Shown: positions 27,558-37,013 of the stretch, piece after piece | How the letters are laid out: each line of letters begins with the position of its first letter | Numbering within the stretch: the first letter of the stretch is position 1 | Assembly (NCBI GenBank): GCA_036504895.1 | Contig: DASXUJ010000008.1 | Coordinates: forward strand, 39,185-103,184 | DNA from: Syntrophorhabdaceae bacterium | GTDB lineage: Bacteria; Desulfobacterota; Syntrophorhabdia; Syntrophorhabdales; Syntrophorhabdaceae | Direction: 5' to 3' | DNA: 64,000 nucleotides | Position numbers and translations under genes: made by a program | Notes under the pieces: model-generated | What the model saw: the letters and a program-made list of their open reading frames with translations, nothing else | Database searches by the model: none | What the model was told of the DNA's origin: nothing

Positions 27558-28559
27558 ATGCCTGAGCTGAGAAAGGACCCTATTATTGACAGATGGGTCA
27601 TAATATCGACCGAGAGGGGCAAGAGGCCTGTCTTCTTTGTCGAGGAATCGCCCCCGGCAAAACCGGGCATGTGCCCGCTCTGCCCGGGCAACGAGAACAT
27701 GACTCCTCCCGAAGTCTATGCGATCAGAAACGACTTTTCGCCGCCCAATAGCCCGGGATGGAGCCTGAGGGTAGTACCCAATAAATTTCCTGCCCTGCGG
27801 ATCGAAGGGGGCCTCAACAAAGAAGGTGTCGGGCTCTTCGATAAGATGAACGGCGTGGGCGCCCACGAGGTGATCGTGGAGACCCCCGTCCACGGGGAGA
27901 CCCTGGGCGTGATGGATATCGAGGATATTGTAAACACCTTCGTAGCCTATAAAGAGAGGGTGCTCGACCTCGCGAAAGACAAGAGATTCAAATACGTGAT
28001 GGTCTTCAAAAACCATGGATCGATTGCAGGGGCCTCACTCGACCATTCCCACTCGCAACTGATCGCCCTGCCCGTTGTCCCCAAGAGGGTCCTGGAGGAG
28101 ATCAGCGGCGGCCTTGCCTATTACCGGTATAAAGACCGGTGTATCTTCTGCGATATCATAGCCCAGGAGAAAGAGGACGGGGTGCGGGTGGTCTTCGAGA
28201 ACGCCTACTTTATCGCCATCTCGCCCTATGCCTCCCGGTTCCCTTTTGAAACCTGGATCATCCCGAAGAGGCATGAGCCCTATTTCGTGACCCCGGAAAA
28301 AGAAGATAACTTCTACGAGTTCGCGGAGGCACTCTCCACGATCCTCAGGAAATATAACAAGGTGCTCAACTCACCGCCCTACAATTTCATGATCCATACC
28401 GCACCCTTCGGAAACGGCGAGATGCACCACTATCACTGGCACCTGGAGATTATTCCCCGACTGACGAAGCTTGCAGGCTTCGAATGGGGGACAGGGTTCT
28501 ATATAAACCCGACCCCGCCGGAGGAGGCTACCGAGTATTTGAGAGAAACCACGACCTAG
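27558..28559 (+). CDS. galT: Galactose-1-phosphate uridylyltransferase-type enzyme
   Basis: It exchanges UMP between UDP-glucose and a hexose-1-phosphate, or uses UTP/ADP analogues in some anaerobes. The 333-aa HIT-superfamily protein has an N-terminal zinc site (CPLCPGNE, residues ~37-44), the active-site region HSHSQLIALP, a second CIFC zinc-like pair, IPKRHEPYF and HHYHWHLEIIPR. The last gives an HWHLE motif where many family members have the catalytic His. It is followed nine bases later by glgA, which suggests that it supplies or interconverts sugar nucleotides for glycogen rather than galactose alone. Confidence 0.88.
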   Translation: MPELRKDPIIDRWVIISTERGKRPVFFVEESPPAKPGMCPLCPGNENMTPPEVYAIRNDFSPPNSPGWSLRVVPNKFPALRIEGGLNKEGVGLFDKMNGVGAHEVIVETPVHGETLGVMDIEDIVNTFVAYKERVLDLAKDKRFKYVMVFKNHGSIAGASLDHSHSQLIALPVVPKRVLEEISGGLAYYRYKDRCIFCDIIAQEKEDGVRVVFENAYFIAISPYASRFPFETWIIPKRHEPYFVTPEKEDNFYEFAEALSTILRKYNKVLNSPPYNFMIHTAPFGNGEMHHYHWHLEIIPRLTKLAGFEWGTGFYINPTPPEEATEYLRETTT

Positions 28560-28568
28560 GGGGCTCAT

Positions 28569-30026
28569 ATGAAGGTGTTGATTGCTTCTCCCGAAATATT
28601 TCCCTTTGTGAAAACAGGCGGTCTCGCGGACGTGACCGGGGCCCTCCCCAAGGCGCTCAAGAAGCTCGGGGCCGATGTGCGGGTAATACTCCCGAAGCAC
28701 AAGGGCATCGATGAACAGAAATTTCCCATGGAATATAAGAACATGACCGTATCCTGCCAGGTATCCCAGTCGATGGTCGATGCGGAGATCGTGGAGAGCA
28801 GCTATGACGGAGTCACCGCGTACCTGGTGGAAAAAGACGAATATTACTATCGGGATTACCTCTACAGCACCCCCGACGGCGATTACCTCGATAATGCGGA
28901 ACGGTTTGTATTCTTTTCAAAAATCATACTGGAGGCCATAAAGGCGACCGGCTTCGTGCCCGACGTGCTCCACTGCAACGATTGGGAGACGGCCCTGGCG
29001 CCTGTATTCCTGAAGACCATCTACAAGGACGACCCGGTCCTCAAGGATATCCCGACCGTCTTTACCATCCACAACCTCGGCTACCAGGGAATATTCTGGC
29101 ATCACGACATGCACCTCCTCAATATGGGCTGGGAATACTTCACCCCCGATTACCTCGAATTCTTCGGTAATATCAATTTCATGAAAGGGGGGATCATATT
29201 TTCGGACCTCATAAGCACGGTAAGCAAGAAGTACGCGGAAGAGATTCAAACCCAGGAGTTCGGCTACGGCCTCGACGGCCTTCTTCGCACCAGGAAGAAA
29301 GACCTTTACGGCATCGTGAACGGCATAGACTACGGGGACTGGAACCCGGAAAACGACCGTCTTCTCCCGGCCACGTACACGATCGGGCAGATGGGGAACA
29401 AGGCGGTCTGCAAAAGGGAGCTCCAGAAGGCCTTCGGACTGGGAGCCGATGATCGCAGACCGCTCATTGCGACCATAGGAAGGCTCGCCGATCAGAAAGG
29501 GGCCGATCTCATCTCATCGAGCCTCGAAGAGATGCTCGCCCTCGGCGTCCAATACGTGGTCCTCGGAACGGGAGAGAGGAAGTATCATGAAATATTTACG
29601 GAGCTGGCGAAGGCATTTCCCGACTCCTTTTCCGTCAAGATCGCCTATGACAACGGTCTCGCTCATCTGATTGAGGCGGGCGCCGATATGTTCCTCATGC
29701 CCTCCCGGTACGAGCCCTGCGGCCTCAATCAACTTTATAGTCTCAAATACGGGACCGTGCCCGTGGTAAGAGGCGTGGGAGGCCTCGAAGATACCATTAC
29801 GGATTATACCTCGGAGCCACGCCTCGGAACAGGGTTCAAATTCTATGAGTATACGAAAGACGCCCTTATTGAAACACTTGAAAGGGCGCTCGCAGTGTAC
29901 GGAAGGGCGGACGAATGGCAAACCCTTGCAAAAAGGTGCATGACTGCCGATTTCTCATGGGAAAGATCCGCGAAAGAGTACCTCGATCTCTATGCAAAAG
30001 CAATGAGTGCCCATGAATTACCTTGA
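28569..30026 (+). CDS. glgA: Glycogen synthase
   Basis: This GT5 glycosyltransferase extends alpha-1,4-glucan from ADP-glucose (or UDP-glucose). The 485-aa protein has the KTGGLADV ADP-glucose-binding motif at residues 15-22, HCNDWETALAP, the linker GIVNGIDYGDWNP, and the C-terminal PSRYEPCGLNQLYSLKYGTVPVV catalytic segment. It overlaps the next gene (histidine kinase) by 14-20 bp, so galT-glgA-kinase-receiver looks like one transcript. No branching enzyme or glgC is present in the window. Confidence 0.94.
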   Translation: MKVLIASPEIFPFVKTGGLADVTGALPKALKKLGADVRVILPKHKGIDEQKFPMEYKNMTVSCQVSQSMVDAEIVESSYDGVTAYLVEKDEYYYRDYLYSTPDGDYLDNAERFVFFSKIILEAIKATGFVPDVLHCNDWETALAPVFLKTIYKDDPVLKDIPTVFTIHNLGYQGIFWHHDMHLLNMGWEYFTPDYLEFFGNINFMKGGIIFSDLISTVSKKYAEEIQTQEFGYGLDGLLRTRKKDLYGIVNGIDYGDWNPENDRLLPATYTIGQMGNKAVCKRELQKAFGLGADDRRPLIATIGRLADQKGADLISSSLEEMLALGVQYVVLGTGERKYHEIFTELAKAFPDSFSVKIAYDNGLAHLIEAGADMFLMPSRYEPCGLNQLYSLKYGTVPVVRGVGGLEDTITDYTSEPRLGTGFKFYEYTKDALIETLERALAVYGRADEWQTLAKRCMTADFSWERSAKEYLDLYAKAMSAHELP

Positions 30027-31746
30027 ATTATTCGGAAAAGTAATAGAGATATCCCACTCCAACCTTGAGATATCGTCACGCGTAAAATCGATTCTGAATA
30101 TCATTGCCCAGGAGCTTGGGTTCGAGGAGGTCCTGGTCTATACCCTCGATCAGGATAAGAGGCTCACCTGCCGCTTCATGAACGACAAGAGCACCCTTTT
30201 CAAGATCCTGAGCAAGTACAGGTGTCACATGGGCGAAGGCGTGGTGGGCAGTGTGGCGCAACGCAGGGCGCCGCGATATTACAACTCCAAGGACATTCCC
30301 CCGAGGTTCGGCTGCCTTTTTTATCCGGACCTCGACGGCCTGGACGGGAAGTTCAAAACCTTCGCCTTCCTTCCGCTCGCCGACGACAGTTATCTCCATG
30401 GCGTGCTCATCGCCATATCGTCGAAAGAGACCATCGACAGCCAGGAAAAGATCCTTCTCTCCATACTGTCTCGCGAGATCGGCGGAGTGCTGCGCACCTA
30501 TTCCCTTATCCTCGGCTCCAAGAAAAGGATAAGCGAGCTCGCGACCCTCTCCGAGCTCGGCAAGGTGCTCACTTCCGACGTGGAGCCCCGGGAGCTCCTG
30601 AAAACCCTCACCCTCATTATCGCAAAGGCCCTGAACGCGAGGTTCGTGACCATCAAACTCGAGTATCCCTTCCTGAGCCTGGGCTCCCAGAGGTTTACTC
30701 ACGGGGCCATCGAAGCCCAGACCATGGAATACGTCAACGACCTCGAAGGGGAGGCCGTAAAAAACAAGAGGTCCCTGTCTCTCAAAGACCGCCTTCCCGA
30801 GACGGAGGAGAAGGTGCTCAAGTTTTCCGTTCACACCTCTCCCATGCTCTCGAAGAGCCGCATTATCGGGACAATTACCATGGGAGCCACCAAAATCCAG
30901 TCTTTCGTGGGCGAAGAGGATGGACAGTCGCTTATCAATACCATATCGAATTATATGTCGAACGGTCTTGAAAATACCCTTCTCAACAGGCGACTCCGGG
31001 ATGTGGTGCGGGAGCTGAGCGACGCACAAAAGAGGCTCATCGAACAGGAGAAGCTCAAGAGCCTGGGAGAGATGACCGCGAATATCGCCCATGAGATAAA
31101 GAACCCCCTCGTCATTATCGGCGGCTTCACCAAGAGGCTCGCGAAGAAGGCCGTCCTCGACCAGCCCGAGCAACGCTACGTGGAGATCATCCTCAAAGAG
31201 GTCACGCGCCTGGAGGCGATACTCAATGAGGTGCTCAACTATGTGAAGGAAGGTCCCATCGCCACCGGAATGTGTGATATAAACGCCACCCTGGATGAGG
31301 TTCTTTCCCTCTTTACCCCCGACAGCGCCTGGAGAAACGTGAAGATCGAGAAGAAATATGGCGAAAACCTGCCCCCCGTGCTCTGCGACAGCCAGCAGAT
31401 CAAGCAGGTCCTGATCAACATACTGATAAATGCCTTCGAGGCCATGAGCGGCAAGGGGAAGGTGAGGATAGAGACGTGCGAGACCGTAACCGATCGGAGA
31501 AACTTCCTCGCCGTCTCCATCTCGGATACCGGCGGCGGCATAGACCCCTCCATCATGGATAACATCTTCAACCCCTTCTTCACTACAAAAGAGAAGGGGA
31601 CGGGCCTCGGGCTCGCCATATCGAACAAGATCCTGATCAACCATAACGGCAGGCTTGACATAAAGAACGAGGTAGGAAAGGGCGTAACGTTCATGGTGTA
31701 TCTTCCGATCCAAAACAATACTATAATAGCAGAGGAGTTTTTATGA
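30013..31746 (+). CDS. GAF-domain sensor histidine kinase
   Basis: Start ATG 30013 (MNYLELFGKVIEIS); a GTG two codons earlier is an alternative. The 577-aa protein lacks membrane segments, so it senses cytoplasmic signals. Two GAF-like modules are visible, at residues ~15-165 (REPRYYN-like QRRAPRYYN) and ~175-320. They are followed by the HisKA domain with His360 in NIAHEIKNPLVIIGG and a HATPase with DTGGGIDPSIMDNIFNPFFTTKEKGTG. It overlaps glgA upstream and the receiver gene downstream (ATGA), so the kinase and its likely partner are made together with glycogen synthase. Confidence 0.92.
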   Translation: MNYLELFGKVIEISHSNLEISSRVKSILNIIAQELGFEEVLVYTLDQDKRLTCRFMNDKSTLFKILSKYRCHMGEGVVGSVAQRRAPRYYNSKDIPPRFGCLFYPDLDGLDGKFKTFAFLPLADDSYLHGVLIAISSKETIDSQEKILLSILSREIGGVLRTYSLILGSKKRISELATLSELGKVLTSDVEPRELLKTLTLIIAKALNARFVTIKLEYPFLSLGSQRFTHGAIEAQTMEYVNDLEGEAVKNKRSLSLKDRLPETEEKVLKFSVHTSPMLSKSRIIGTITMGATKIQSFVGEEDGQSLINTISNYMSNGLENTLLNRRLRDVVRELSDAQKRLIEQEKLKSLGEMTANIAHEIKNPLVIIGGFTKRLAKKAVLDQPEQRYVEIILKEVTRLEAILNEVLNYVKEGPIATGMCDINATLDEVLSLFTPDSAWRNVKIEKKYGENLPPVLCDSQQIKQVLINILINAFEAMSGKGKVRIETCETVTDRRNFLAVSISDTGGGIDPSIMDNIFNPFFTTKEKGTGLGLAISNKILINHNGRLDIKNEVGKGVTFMVYLPIQNNTIIAEEFL

Positions 31747-32102
31747 AAACCGTGAGACTGATGGTCGTTGACGACGAGGAGAACATAAGGATCCTCTTTA
31801 AGGAAGAACTGGAGGACGAAGGCTATGAGGTCGAGCTGGCTTCCAATGGATATGAGGCCATCGAGAAGTTCAAGGCAGGCACCTTCGATCTCATCATTCT
31901 CGACATCAAGATGCCGGGGATGGACGGCATCCAGGTCCTGAGCGAGATCAAGAACAGCAATAAAGATCAGCCCGTGGTCCTCTGCTCGGCGTATGGCGAA
32001 TTCAAACAGGATTTCTCGAGCTGGGTGTCGGATGGATATGTAGTAAAATCGGCCGATACGAGCGAGCTCAAGCAGACTATTAAGAAGATCCTGAACCTCT
32101 AG
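31743..32102 (+). CDS. Single-domain response regulator
   Basis: A stand-alone 119-aa receiver domain. The phosphorylation pocket is complete: acidic residues Asp10/Asp11/Glu12, phospho-acceptor Asp54 in LIILDIKMPGMDG, Ser82 in VVLCSAYG and Lys102 in GYVVKSAD. There is no output domain, so it must act by protein contact or in a phosphorelay. Its start overlaps the end of the GAF histidine kinase, its probable cognate donor. The gene ends 90 bp before tRNA-Ala. Confidence 0.93.
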   Translation: MKTVRLMVVDDEENIRILFKEELEDEGYEVELASNGYEAIEKFKAGTFDLIILDIKMPGMDGIQVLSEIKNSNKDQPVVLCSAYGEFKQDFSSWVSDGYVVKSADTSELKQTIKKILNL

Positions 32103-32150
32103 GGACGTTAAGGAAGAAGGGCCGCCATGCGAGGCCGGGCAAGAAAAAAC

Positions 32151-32180
32151 TTGCTATTGCGACAGGGAACATACTATTAT
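32151..32180 (+). promoter_or_regulatory. Candidate promoter of tRNA-Ala
   Basis: TTGCTA (32151-32156) and TATTAT (32175-32180) are separated by 18 bp, with the tRNA 5' end 13 bases downstream. Confidence 0.5.
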
Positions 32181-32193
32181 AAAGCTGATCAAC

Positions 32194-32265
32194 GGGGGTG
32201 TAGCTCAGTGGGAGAGCATCTCGTTCGCAACGAGGGGGCCGCGGGTTCGAATCCCGCCATCTCCA
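32194..32265 (+). tRNA. tRNA-Ala (anticodon CGC)
   Basis: The acceptor stem GGGGGTG pairs with CATCTCC with two G-T pairs. It has a D arm GCTC/GAGC, an anticodon arm TCTCG-TTCGCAA-CGAGG (anticodon CGC) and a T arm GCGGGTTCGAATCCCGC. It is 72 nt long with discriminator A and no encoded CCA. Confidence 0.93.
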
Positions 32266-32381
32266 CATTCCTATAAGTTGATTGTCAAGAGACCCATGCC
32301 AAGGCTTACACAAGTGAGCCCTTCCTGTTCCGATTCGACTTGCGTTTGACATTATGAAACAATATGGATTATAATCACACG

Positions 32382-33644
32382 ATGAAAAAGTACCTTGCCA
32401 TTTTTATAGCATGCTCCCTGGTTTCCTGTAGTTACATCCCTTTTTTCGGCAATAAAACCGAAACCGAGAAGAAAACCGAAACCACCGCCAAGGCGGGAGA
32501 TAAGAGCCCGAAGCCCATAGAGCCGAAAGGCGACAGGGTGGACCTCGAAGATCCCAAGCCCGGAGATATAAAGGTTCTTGACGGGGTTGAATACATTTAT
32601 ACGAGAAATAAAAAGTATATGCTCACGCCCTACGAGCAGGAATATGTCTGGGTCAGAAAAGATCAGTACGTGCCGGGAATAGGCGAGACCGTGATGTCGG
32701 CACTGGGCGGATCGAGCCAGAAGGACAAGGCGGAGCTCGAGGCGAGACTCGCAAAACTCGAGGAAGATTACAAGAAGAAGGGTATCGCGCCCCAGATGGC
32801 CTATCCAATGCAGATGGGCTCAATGCCCCCGGGGATGATGGGATATATGCCCACCCCGATGCTTTCTTTCACCTATCCTTCCCCCAAGATGAAGAGGCGG
32901 ATCATCGTCCTCCCCGTCATCGATCAAACCAATTATAAGACCGAACACCTGGGAGAGCTCGCCACCAAGAGGCTTGTCTCCAAACTTGAGAACACCAACG
33001 CCATTATCTGCATCGATCCCGGGAACGTGAACGTGAAAGGCTCTTTGACCGATCCGGGCAACATGAAGGCCTTAAACGAGATATACGGCGTTCAGGCCGT
33101 ACTCAAGGGCACCCTCTCCGACATCTTTACGAGCACGTCCAAAATAGAAGGGAAAGACGACCGGGAGACCTCATTTGCCATATCGAAGCTGGGCCTCGAA
33201 GTATACAGCACGGAAATGGGCACCATCCTCAAACAGCTCTCCGGCAGGAACCCCGTCTTCCTCTCGAGGGAAAGGGGCGATCTCTCGAGCGAGAAAGCCA
33301 AGATCAAGGCCATCGATCTCGCCATAGAGATCATCGCCGATGACCTCATGAAAACGGTCCTCACCATAGATTGGCACGCACGCGTGGCATCCCTGGAGAA
33401 CGGCAAGGTCTATATCAATGCAGGACGCCAGTCCGGCCTCGATAAGGGCGCAGTCCTGGAAGTCTATTCCCCGGGCGAGCAGATCGTCGACTCAAGGACG
33501 AAGAGGCCCATGGGCAAGGTAAAGGGAAGCTACAAGGGCGAAATCAAGGTATCCGAGCTTTTCGGAGTAGACGCGTCCTGGGCCGCTCCGGTAAAAGGCG
33601 GAAATTTCTCAGCCACCGACCTCGTATACCTGAAGAAAGACTAG
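32382..33644 (+). CDS. Lipoprotein with FlgT/LpoB-like domains
   Basis: The start at 32382 places a lipoprotein signal at the N-terminus (MKKYLAIFIACSLVSC, lipobox LVSC with Cys16); an earlier ATG adds six residues. The 420-aa product has a Lys/Glu-rich tether, a YEQEYVWVRKDQYVPG segment, a proline/methionine-rich linker (PMQMGSMPPGMMG), and then a domain starting RRIIVLPVIDQTN that resembles the middle domain of FlgT or LpoB-type proteins. The C-terminal WHARVASLENGKVYINAGRQSGL-type domain is FlgT_C-like. This suggests an outer-membrane-anchored accessory protein. No flagellar or penicillin-binding protein genes are nearby. Confidence 0.7.
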   Translation: MKKYLAIFIACSLVSCSYIPFFGNKTETEKKTETTAKAGDKSPKPIEPKGDRVDLEDPKPGDIKVLDGVEYIYTRNKKYMLTPYEQEYVWVRKDQYVPGIGETVMSALGGSSQKDKAELEARLAKLEEDYKKKGIAPQMAYPMQMGSMPPGMMGYMPTPMLSFTYPSPKMKRRIIVLPVIDQTNYKTEHLGELATKRLVSKLENTNAIICIDPGNVNVKGSLTDPGNMKALNEIYGVQAVLKGTLSDIFTSTSKIEGKDDRETSFAISKLGLEVYSTEMGTILKQLSGRNPVFLSRERGDLSSEKAKIKAIDLAIEIIADDLMKTVLTIDWHARVASLENGKVYINAGRQSGLDKGAVLEVYSPGEQIVDSRTKRPMGKVKGSYKGEIKVSELFGVDASWAAPVKGGNFSATDLVYLKKD

Positions 33645-34145
33645 AGCCGCCGCTACACATCATCTGCAAGACTACGAAATCAATAGCTGAATAGCTGAAA
33701 AAAGCAAGAGCAAGGCGTTCACTTGGACGGGCCGGTGAATCGAGAAGGATGTCCCATCTTCGCCGCCTGGCTCCGGTCAGGTGCTCCAGCGTATGCACGA
33801 TACGCCTCCGCCCTCTGATCCTCACCAGACGACGAATCTGGAATATCCTCCCCGATTCACCGTCCAGCGCAGCCCGGCAACTATCCAATGAATAATATGG
33901 ATGCCGGGCGAAAGGCCCCGCAGGGGGAAATCGAGGGAAGCAGCCGGGCGGGGCGACGCAAGAAAAAGTGTAGCGGGAAGAGGGAGTTTTCTAAATGCTA
34001 TACATCACAATTGCACCTACAAACAAATAACCCGGTTAAAGGAGGGGGCAAGAATTATGGCATGAAAGCGAGCATGGTAAAGGTTCTATCAATAAGCAAA
34101 AGTGAAAAAGGAAAGGATGCCCCCATCGCCTTGCTATTTGCTCAC
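33645..34145. other. Intergenic region with a palindromic element
   Basis: It contains the long palindrome at 33724-33867 (listed separately). The rest has no supported gene; a 90-codon frame at 33888-34160 has no recognisable product. Confidence 0.55.
33724..33867. repeat. 144-bp palindromic element
   Basis: The ends pair through GGACGG..GTGAATCG and its complement near 33851-33867. The arms continue with GAAGGATGTCCCA/TGGAATATCCTC, and the centre is GCGTAT-gcacg-ATACGC (33789-33805). The layout matches the elements at 5098-5215 and 56068-56216. Confidence 0.7.
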
Positions 34146-35561
34146 CTACTTGAAAATTGAATAAACTATTTCTACGATACGTCCACGTAGGTTCTCCATC
34201 TTGGCTAAGTAGCTTAATGCCACCTTCTCGGCGGCGTGTATGTCAATTTCAAAGGGTGTTCCTGGAATGGATAGTTTTTCCTTTAGTCGTAGTACCCCCT
34301 CGGTTGGTTCCCTGACAGGATCTAGGAGGAGATCGGCATTTGTTTCCTGAGAGATGCTTTTGAAAGTTTCATTCAATGCATCCTCGAAGGTGGTCTCGAA
34401 GGTCTGTCTTTGGTTTGCATGGAAATCTTTGTCGAAGACTATGAAAGTTATCTTTGTGTCATTATCGGACAGGGCTTCGATACCCTTCACTTTCAGTATG
34501 GTGGACTGTCTAATATCGTTAACTGCGTCGGCGATGAAGCTGGTGATGAAACCCGTTGACTCCGTGAGGGGGATGTTTAGAACCAGTTCGGCTATCTCTT
34601 CGATTTGAGTATATCTTTTTTCGAACTCCAGGGGCTCGAAGGTTACTATTTTCTGAATGCCGTATTTTCGTCGGATTAAATGGGTGCAGATGACTCCCTT
34701 GATGATCCAGTCCGCAAGGTTCGCGTTATCAATGCACGCCCCGTTTAGGATTGCCTTGGTAAGGTTTGTTCTAATCATAATAGATTCGCTTAGGACGGCT
34801 CCGCTGAGATTGGCTTCACTGAGATTGGCTCCGCTGAGATTGGCTTCACTGAGCACAGCCCCCGTGAGATTAGCCCTCGTGAGATTAGCCTCGGTAAGGT
34901 TAATTCCATAGAGATGGGCTCCGCTGAGGTCTATCCCAGTGAGATCGGTTCCGGTAAAATCTGCTCGCGCGAGGTTGGCATCCTTGAGGTTAGTTTCGCT
35001 AAGGTCGGCATAGCTGAGATCGGCCCCAATGAGATCTGCTATGCTGCGAACCTTTCCAGTACGATCCGTTCTACTAAGAATAGCTTTGCTAAGAATAGCT
35101 CCGTTAAGGGTGGCATCGCTGAAGTTGGCACCGCTGAGGTCGGGATGGATGAGATGGGCTCCTCCGAGATCGGCCCCAACGAGAACAGCATCTCTAAGGT
35201 TGGTTTCGCTAAGATTGGCTTCGGTAAGATCAGCCCTGCTGAGATGGGCATCGACGAGCACGGCTTCGGTAAGATCAGCCCTGCTGAGGTTGGCTCCGAT
35301 AAGCCAGGCTCCCGTCATGTCAGCTCCGATGAGGACGGCTCTAACGAAAAGCGCATCACTGAGATCGGCTCCGTGGAAAACAGAGCCCCTGAGGTTGGAA
35401 TTCACAAAAGTGGCGTCACGGAGATTTGACCCAGCAAAATTCGCACCAGCGAGGTTTACATTAGCAAAACTTGCCCCAGACAGGTTCCATTTATCGTCAA
35501 CCATGGGACCATTGACTACACCGAGATTAATGAGTGTTTGCCACGTCTCTTGTCTGGTCAT
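34146..35561 (-). CDS. Pentapeptide-repeat protein with C-terminal domain
   Basis: The 471-aa protein has about 50 tandem pentapeptides of the A(D/N)LXX form (residues ~28-290: SGASFANVNLAGANF and so on), which fold into a right-handed quadrilateral beta helix. Residues ~295-471 form a different domain with IQKIVTFEPLEFEKRYTQ and an alpha/beta pattern that I do not recognise; it ends MENLRGRIVEIVYSIFK. Pentapeptide proteins range from DNA-mimic topoisomerase protectors to adaptor scaffolds. It starts 47 bp after the 35609-36898 gene on the same strand. It has a -35/-10 pair so close to the ATG that its mRNA may be leaderless. Codon use is more AT-rich than the core genes. Confidence 0.88.
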   Translation of the reverse strand: MTRQETWQTLINLGVVNGPMVDDKWNLSGASFANVNLAGANFAGSNLRDATFVNSNLRGSVFHGADLSDALFVRAVLIGADMTGAWLIGANLSRADLTEAVLVDAHLSRADLTEANLSETNLRDAVLVGADLGGAHLIHPDLSGANFSDATLNGAILSKAILSRTDRTGKVRSIADLIGADLSYADLSETNLKDANLARADFTGTDLTGIDLSGAHLYGINLTEANLTRANLTGAVLSEANLSGANLSEANLSGAVLSESIMIRTNLTKAILNGACIDNANLADWIIKGVICTHLIRRKYGIQKIVTFEPLEFEKRYTQIEEIAELVLNIPLTESTGFITSFIADAVNDIRQSTILKVKGIEALSDNDTKITFIVFDKDFHANQRQTFETTFEDALNETFKSISQETNADLLLDPVREPTEGVLRLKEKLSIPGTPFEIDIHAAEKVALSYLAKMENLRGRIVEIVYSIFK

Positions 35562-35569
35562 CTGAGTCG

Positions 35570-35598
35570 ATTATAGCAGCGAGAGCGGTGGAAAGCAA
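35570..35598 (-). promoter_or_regulatory. Candidate promoter of the pentapeptide-repeat gene
   Basis: On the minus strand TTGCTT (35593-35598) and TATAAT (35570-35575) are spaced by 17 bp. The -10 box ends eight bases before the ATG, so transcription would start at or next to the start codon, giving a leaderless message. No Shine-Dalgarno sequence is visible. Confidence 0.45.
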
Positions 35599-35608
35599 CG
35601 TGCCACAT

Positions 35609-36898
35609 TCAGGAAATAGACCAAGGCATAGAGAGAATATATAGCAAAATTGGAGTAGCCAACAATGGGATGTCATTATCAAAATTCCCTGAATGCCGGA
35701 ACAGTCTTTCCACTGAATCTGGCCGAAGCGAGTATCCATGAATCGAATTTCTGACGTCTCGTAGGAGTTGCATCGTAACTTCGTCATGTCGAAGGGACAT
35801 GCAGACGTATTCAATTATGGAAGTAAAAATAGTCTTGGGGAACTCGCTAATCCCACTCACGAAGTTTAAGAGATCTCCGGCCCAGAATTCTTCAGACATT
35901 AAATAGCGCCATGCTGCGGCGTCATTATCAAACCGGCCTATTTGAGCCATAATATTGGCAAGCTTATCAAGGCATCCGAAGAAGAACGTCTTAGCCATGT
36001 AAGGCAATTCACTTGCGACAGCAAGAGTCCCATCGCATACTGCTCTATTAAACGTCATTGCAAGCTGCTCGCGCTTCAGCGCATCTTCGATCCGCAGAAT
36101 GTCCTCCATTCGCTGACCAACCATTCGAACGAACCAAGCAATATATTCGACGGAAGCTCCTGTTTGAACGTCCACCCCTCCATACCGGCCTTTTGGGTCG
36201 TGCGCACTATACACATGGGATAGACTCCACAGCACGTCATTGAATGAGCTGCTTTCCATCATCTTTGAGTGCTGGAGTGGTCTTGGAGGGACGTAGACAA
36301 AAAGGAGGTGTAGCGAAGGATAATGAAGATGGAATAGGGTCAAAGGGAAAATCCCGAATTGGGCTATATGTAGCGAGCTAATAGGGAAAAAATCTGATTT
36401 CAATCCTGACATGTCCTGAGGGGAATTATAGATGTGATCCTTTTCATGCCACCCGACTTTGAAAGCCTGGTCAACTTGCCCGGCAATAATTCTATGAAGC
36501 CACTCTTCGTCGATCTCAAGGATGAGTATCTTCCCCTTCGGAAAGAGCCGGAAGAATTCGGGCCACACAAATCTCTGGCACGCTATATCCACATAGTTGC
36601 CGTAATAAAAGCCATCGGTATTGTGGCATATGTATGCAAAACGTTCATGTCGAAGACGGGGTAAACCGCTCTTGAAAGTCTCTCCCCACTGATCAAGTTC
36701 GTTAAGTATCTGTGTACTCTTGTCTTTAAACCAGTCTGGATCGGGACGGAAATGAGGCCTTAAGAAGTCGGAAACACTTTCAGTTGCAAAACTATTTACG
36801 TTCAAAAGAAGACTAGGTCGAAACATTTCCATGTGCAGCCCTGTCTTGCGGCTATACCTCCGGGCAAGATGGTAGCGGCTCTTCAACCATCTGGCCAT
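35609..36898 (-). CDS. Protein of unknown function
   Basis: A 429-aa soluble protein with no signal peptide or membrane segment and no family that I recognise. Alternative starts exist at 36832 and 36826 (MEMFRPSLLLNV), where the more regular sequence begins. The middle contains a hydrophobic, His- and Tyr-rich stretch (FGIFPLTLFHLHYPSLHL, then VYVPPRPLQHSK). The C-terminal half is helical, with WFVRMVGQRMEDILRIEDALKREQLAMTF and DVRNSIHGYSL. The last 60 residues include RNSIHGY, as in some HEPN-like or abortive-infection proteins, but the match is too short to assign. It sits directly upstream of the pentapeptide gene, with similarly AT-rich codons. Confidence 0.6.
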   Translation of the reverse strand: MARWLKSRYHLARRYSRKTGLHMEMFRPSLLLNVNSFATESVSDFLRPHFRPDPDWFKDKSTQILNELDQWGETFKSGLPRLRHERFAYICHNTDGFYYGNYVDIACQRFVWPEFFRLFPKGKILILEIDEEWLHRIIAGQVDQAFKVGWHEKDHIYNSPQDMSGLKSDFFPISSLHIAQFGIFPLTLFHLHYPSLHLLFVYVPPRPLQHSKMMESSSFNDVLWSLSHVYSAHDPKGRYGGVDVQTGASVEYIAWFVRMVGQRMEDILRIEDALKREQLAMTFNRAVCDGTLAVASELPYMAKTFFFGCLDKLANIMAQIGRFDNDAAAWRYLMSEEFWAGDLLNFVSGISEFPKTIFTSIIEYVCMSLRHDEVTMQLLRDVRNSIHGYSLRPDSVERLFRHSGNFDNDIPLLATPILLYILSMPWSIS

Positions 36899-36974
36899 TT
36901 TCTATTCATTACCACTCGAAAAGAGGGATGTCCAGAAAAATCCCCGCAACTCCCTTTCAGGAAGGACGGGCAAA

Positions 36975-37013
36975 ATGCTTTCTTGCGGGAATTTACCGAT
37001 TACGTGCAGGAAG
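36975..37013. repeat. Left copy of 39-bp direct repeat
   Basis: It matches 38437-38475 at 36 of 39 positions, in the same orientation. The two copies lie on either side of the aldo/keto reductase gene, 1.46 kb apart. Confidence 0.8.

Noticed and set aside
33888..34160. 90-codon plus-strand frame before the pentapeptide gene
   Set aside because: Low-complexity Lys/Arg-rich product, no ribosome site, overlaps the end of the opposite gene.
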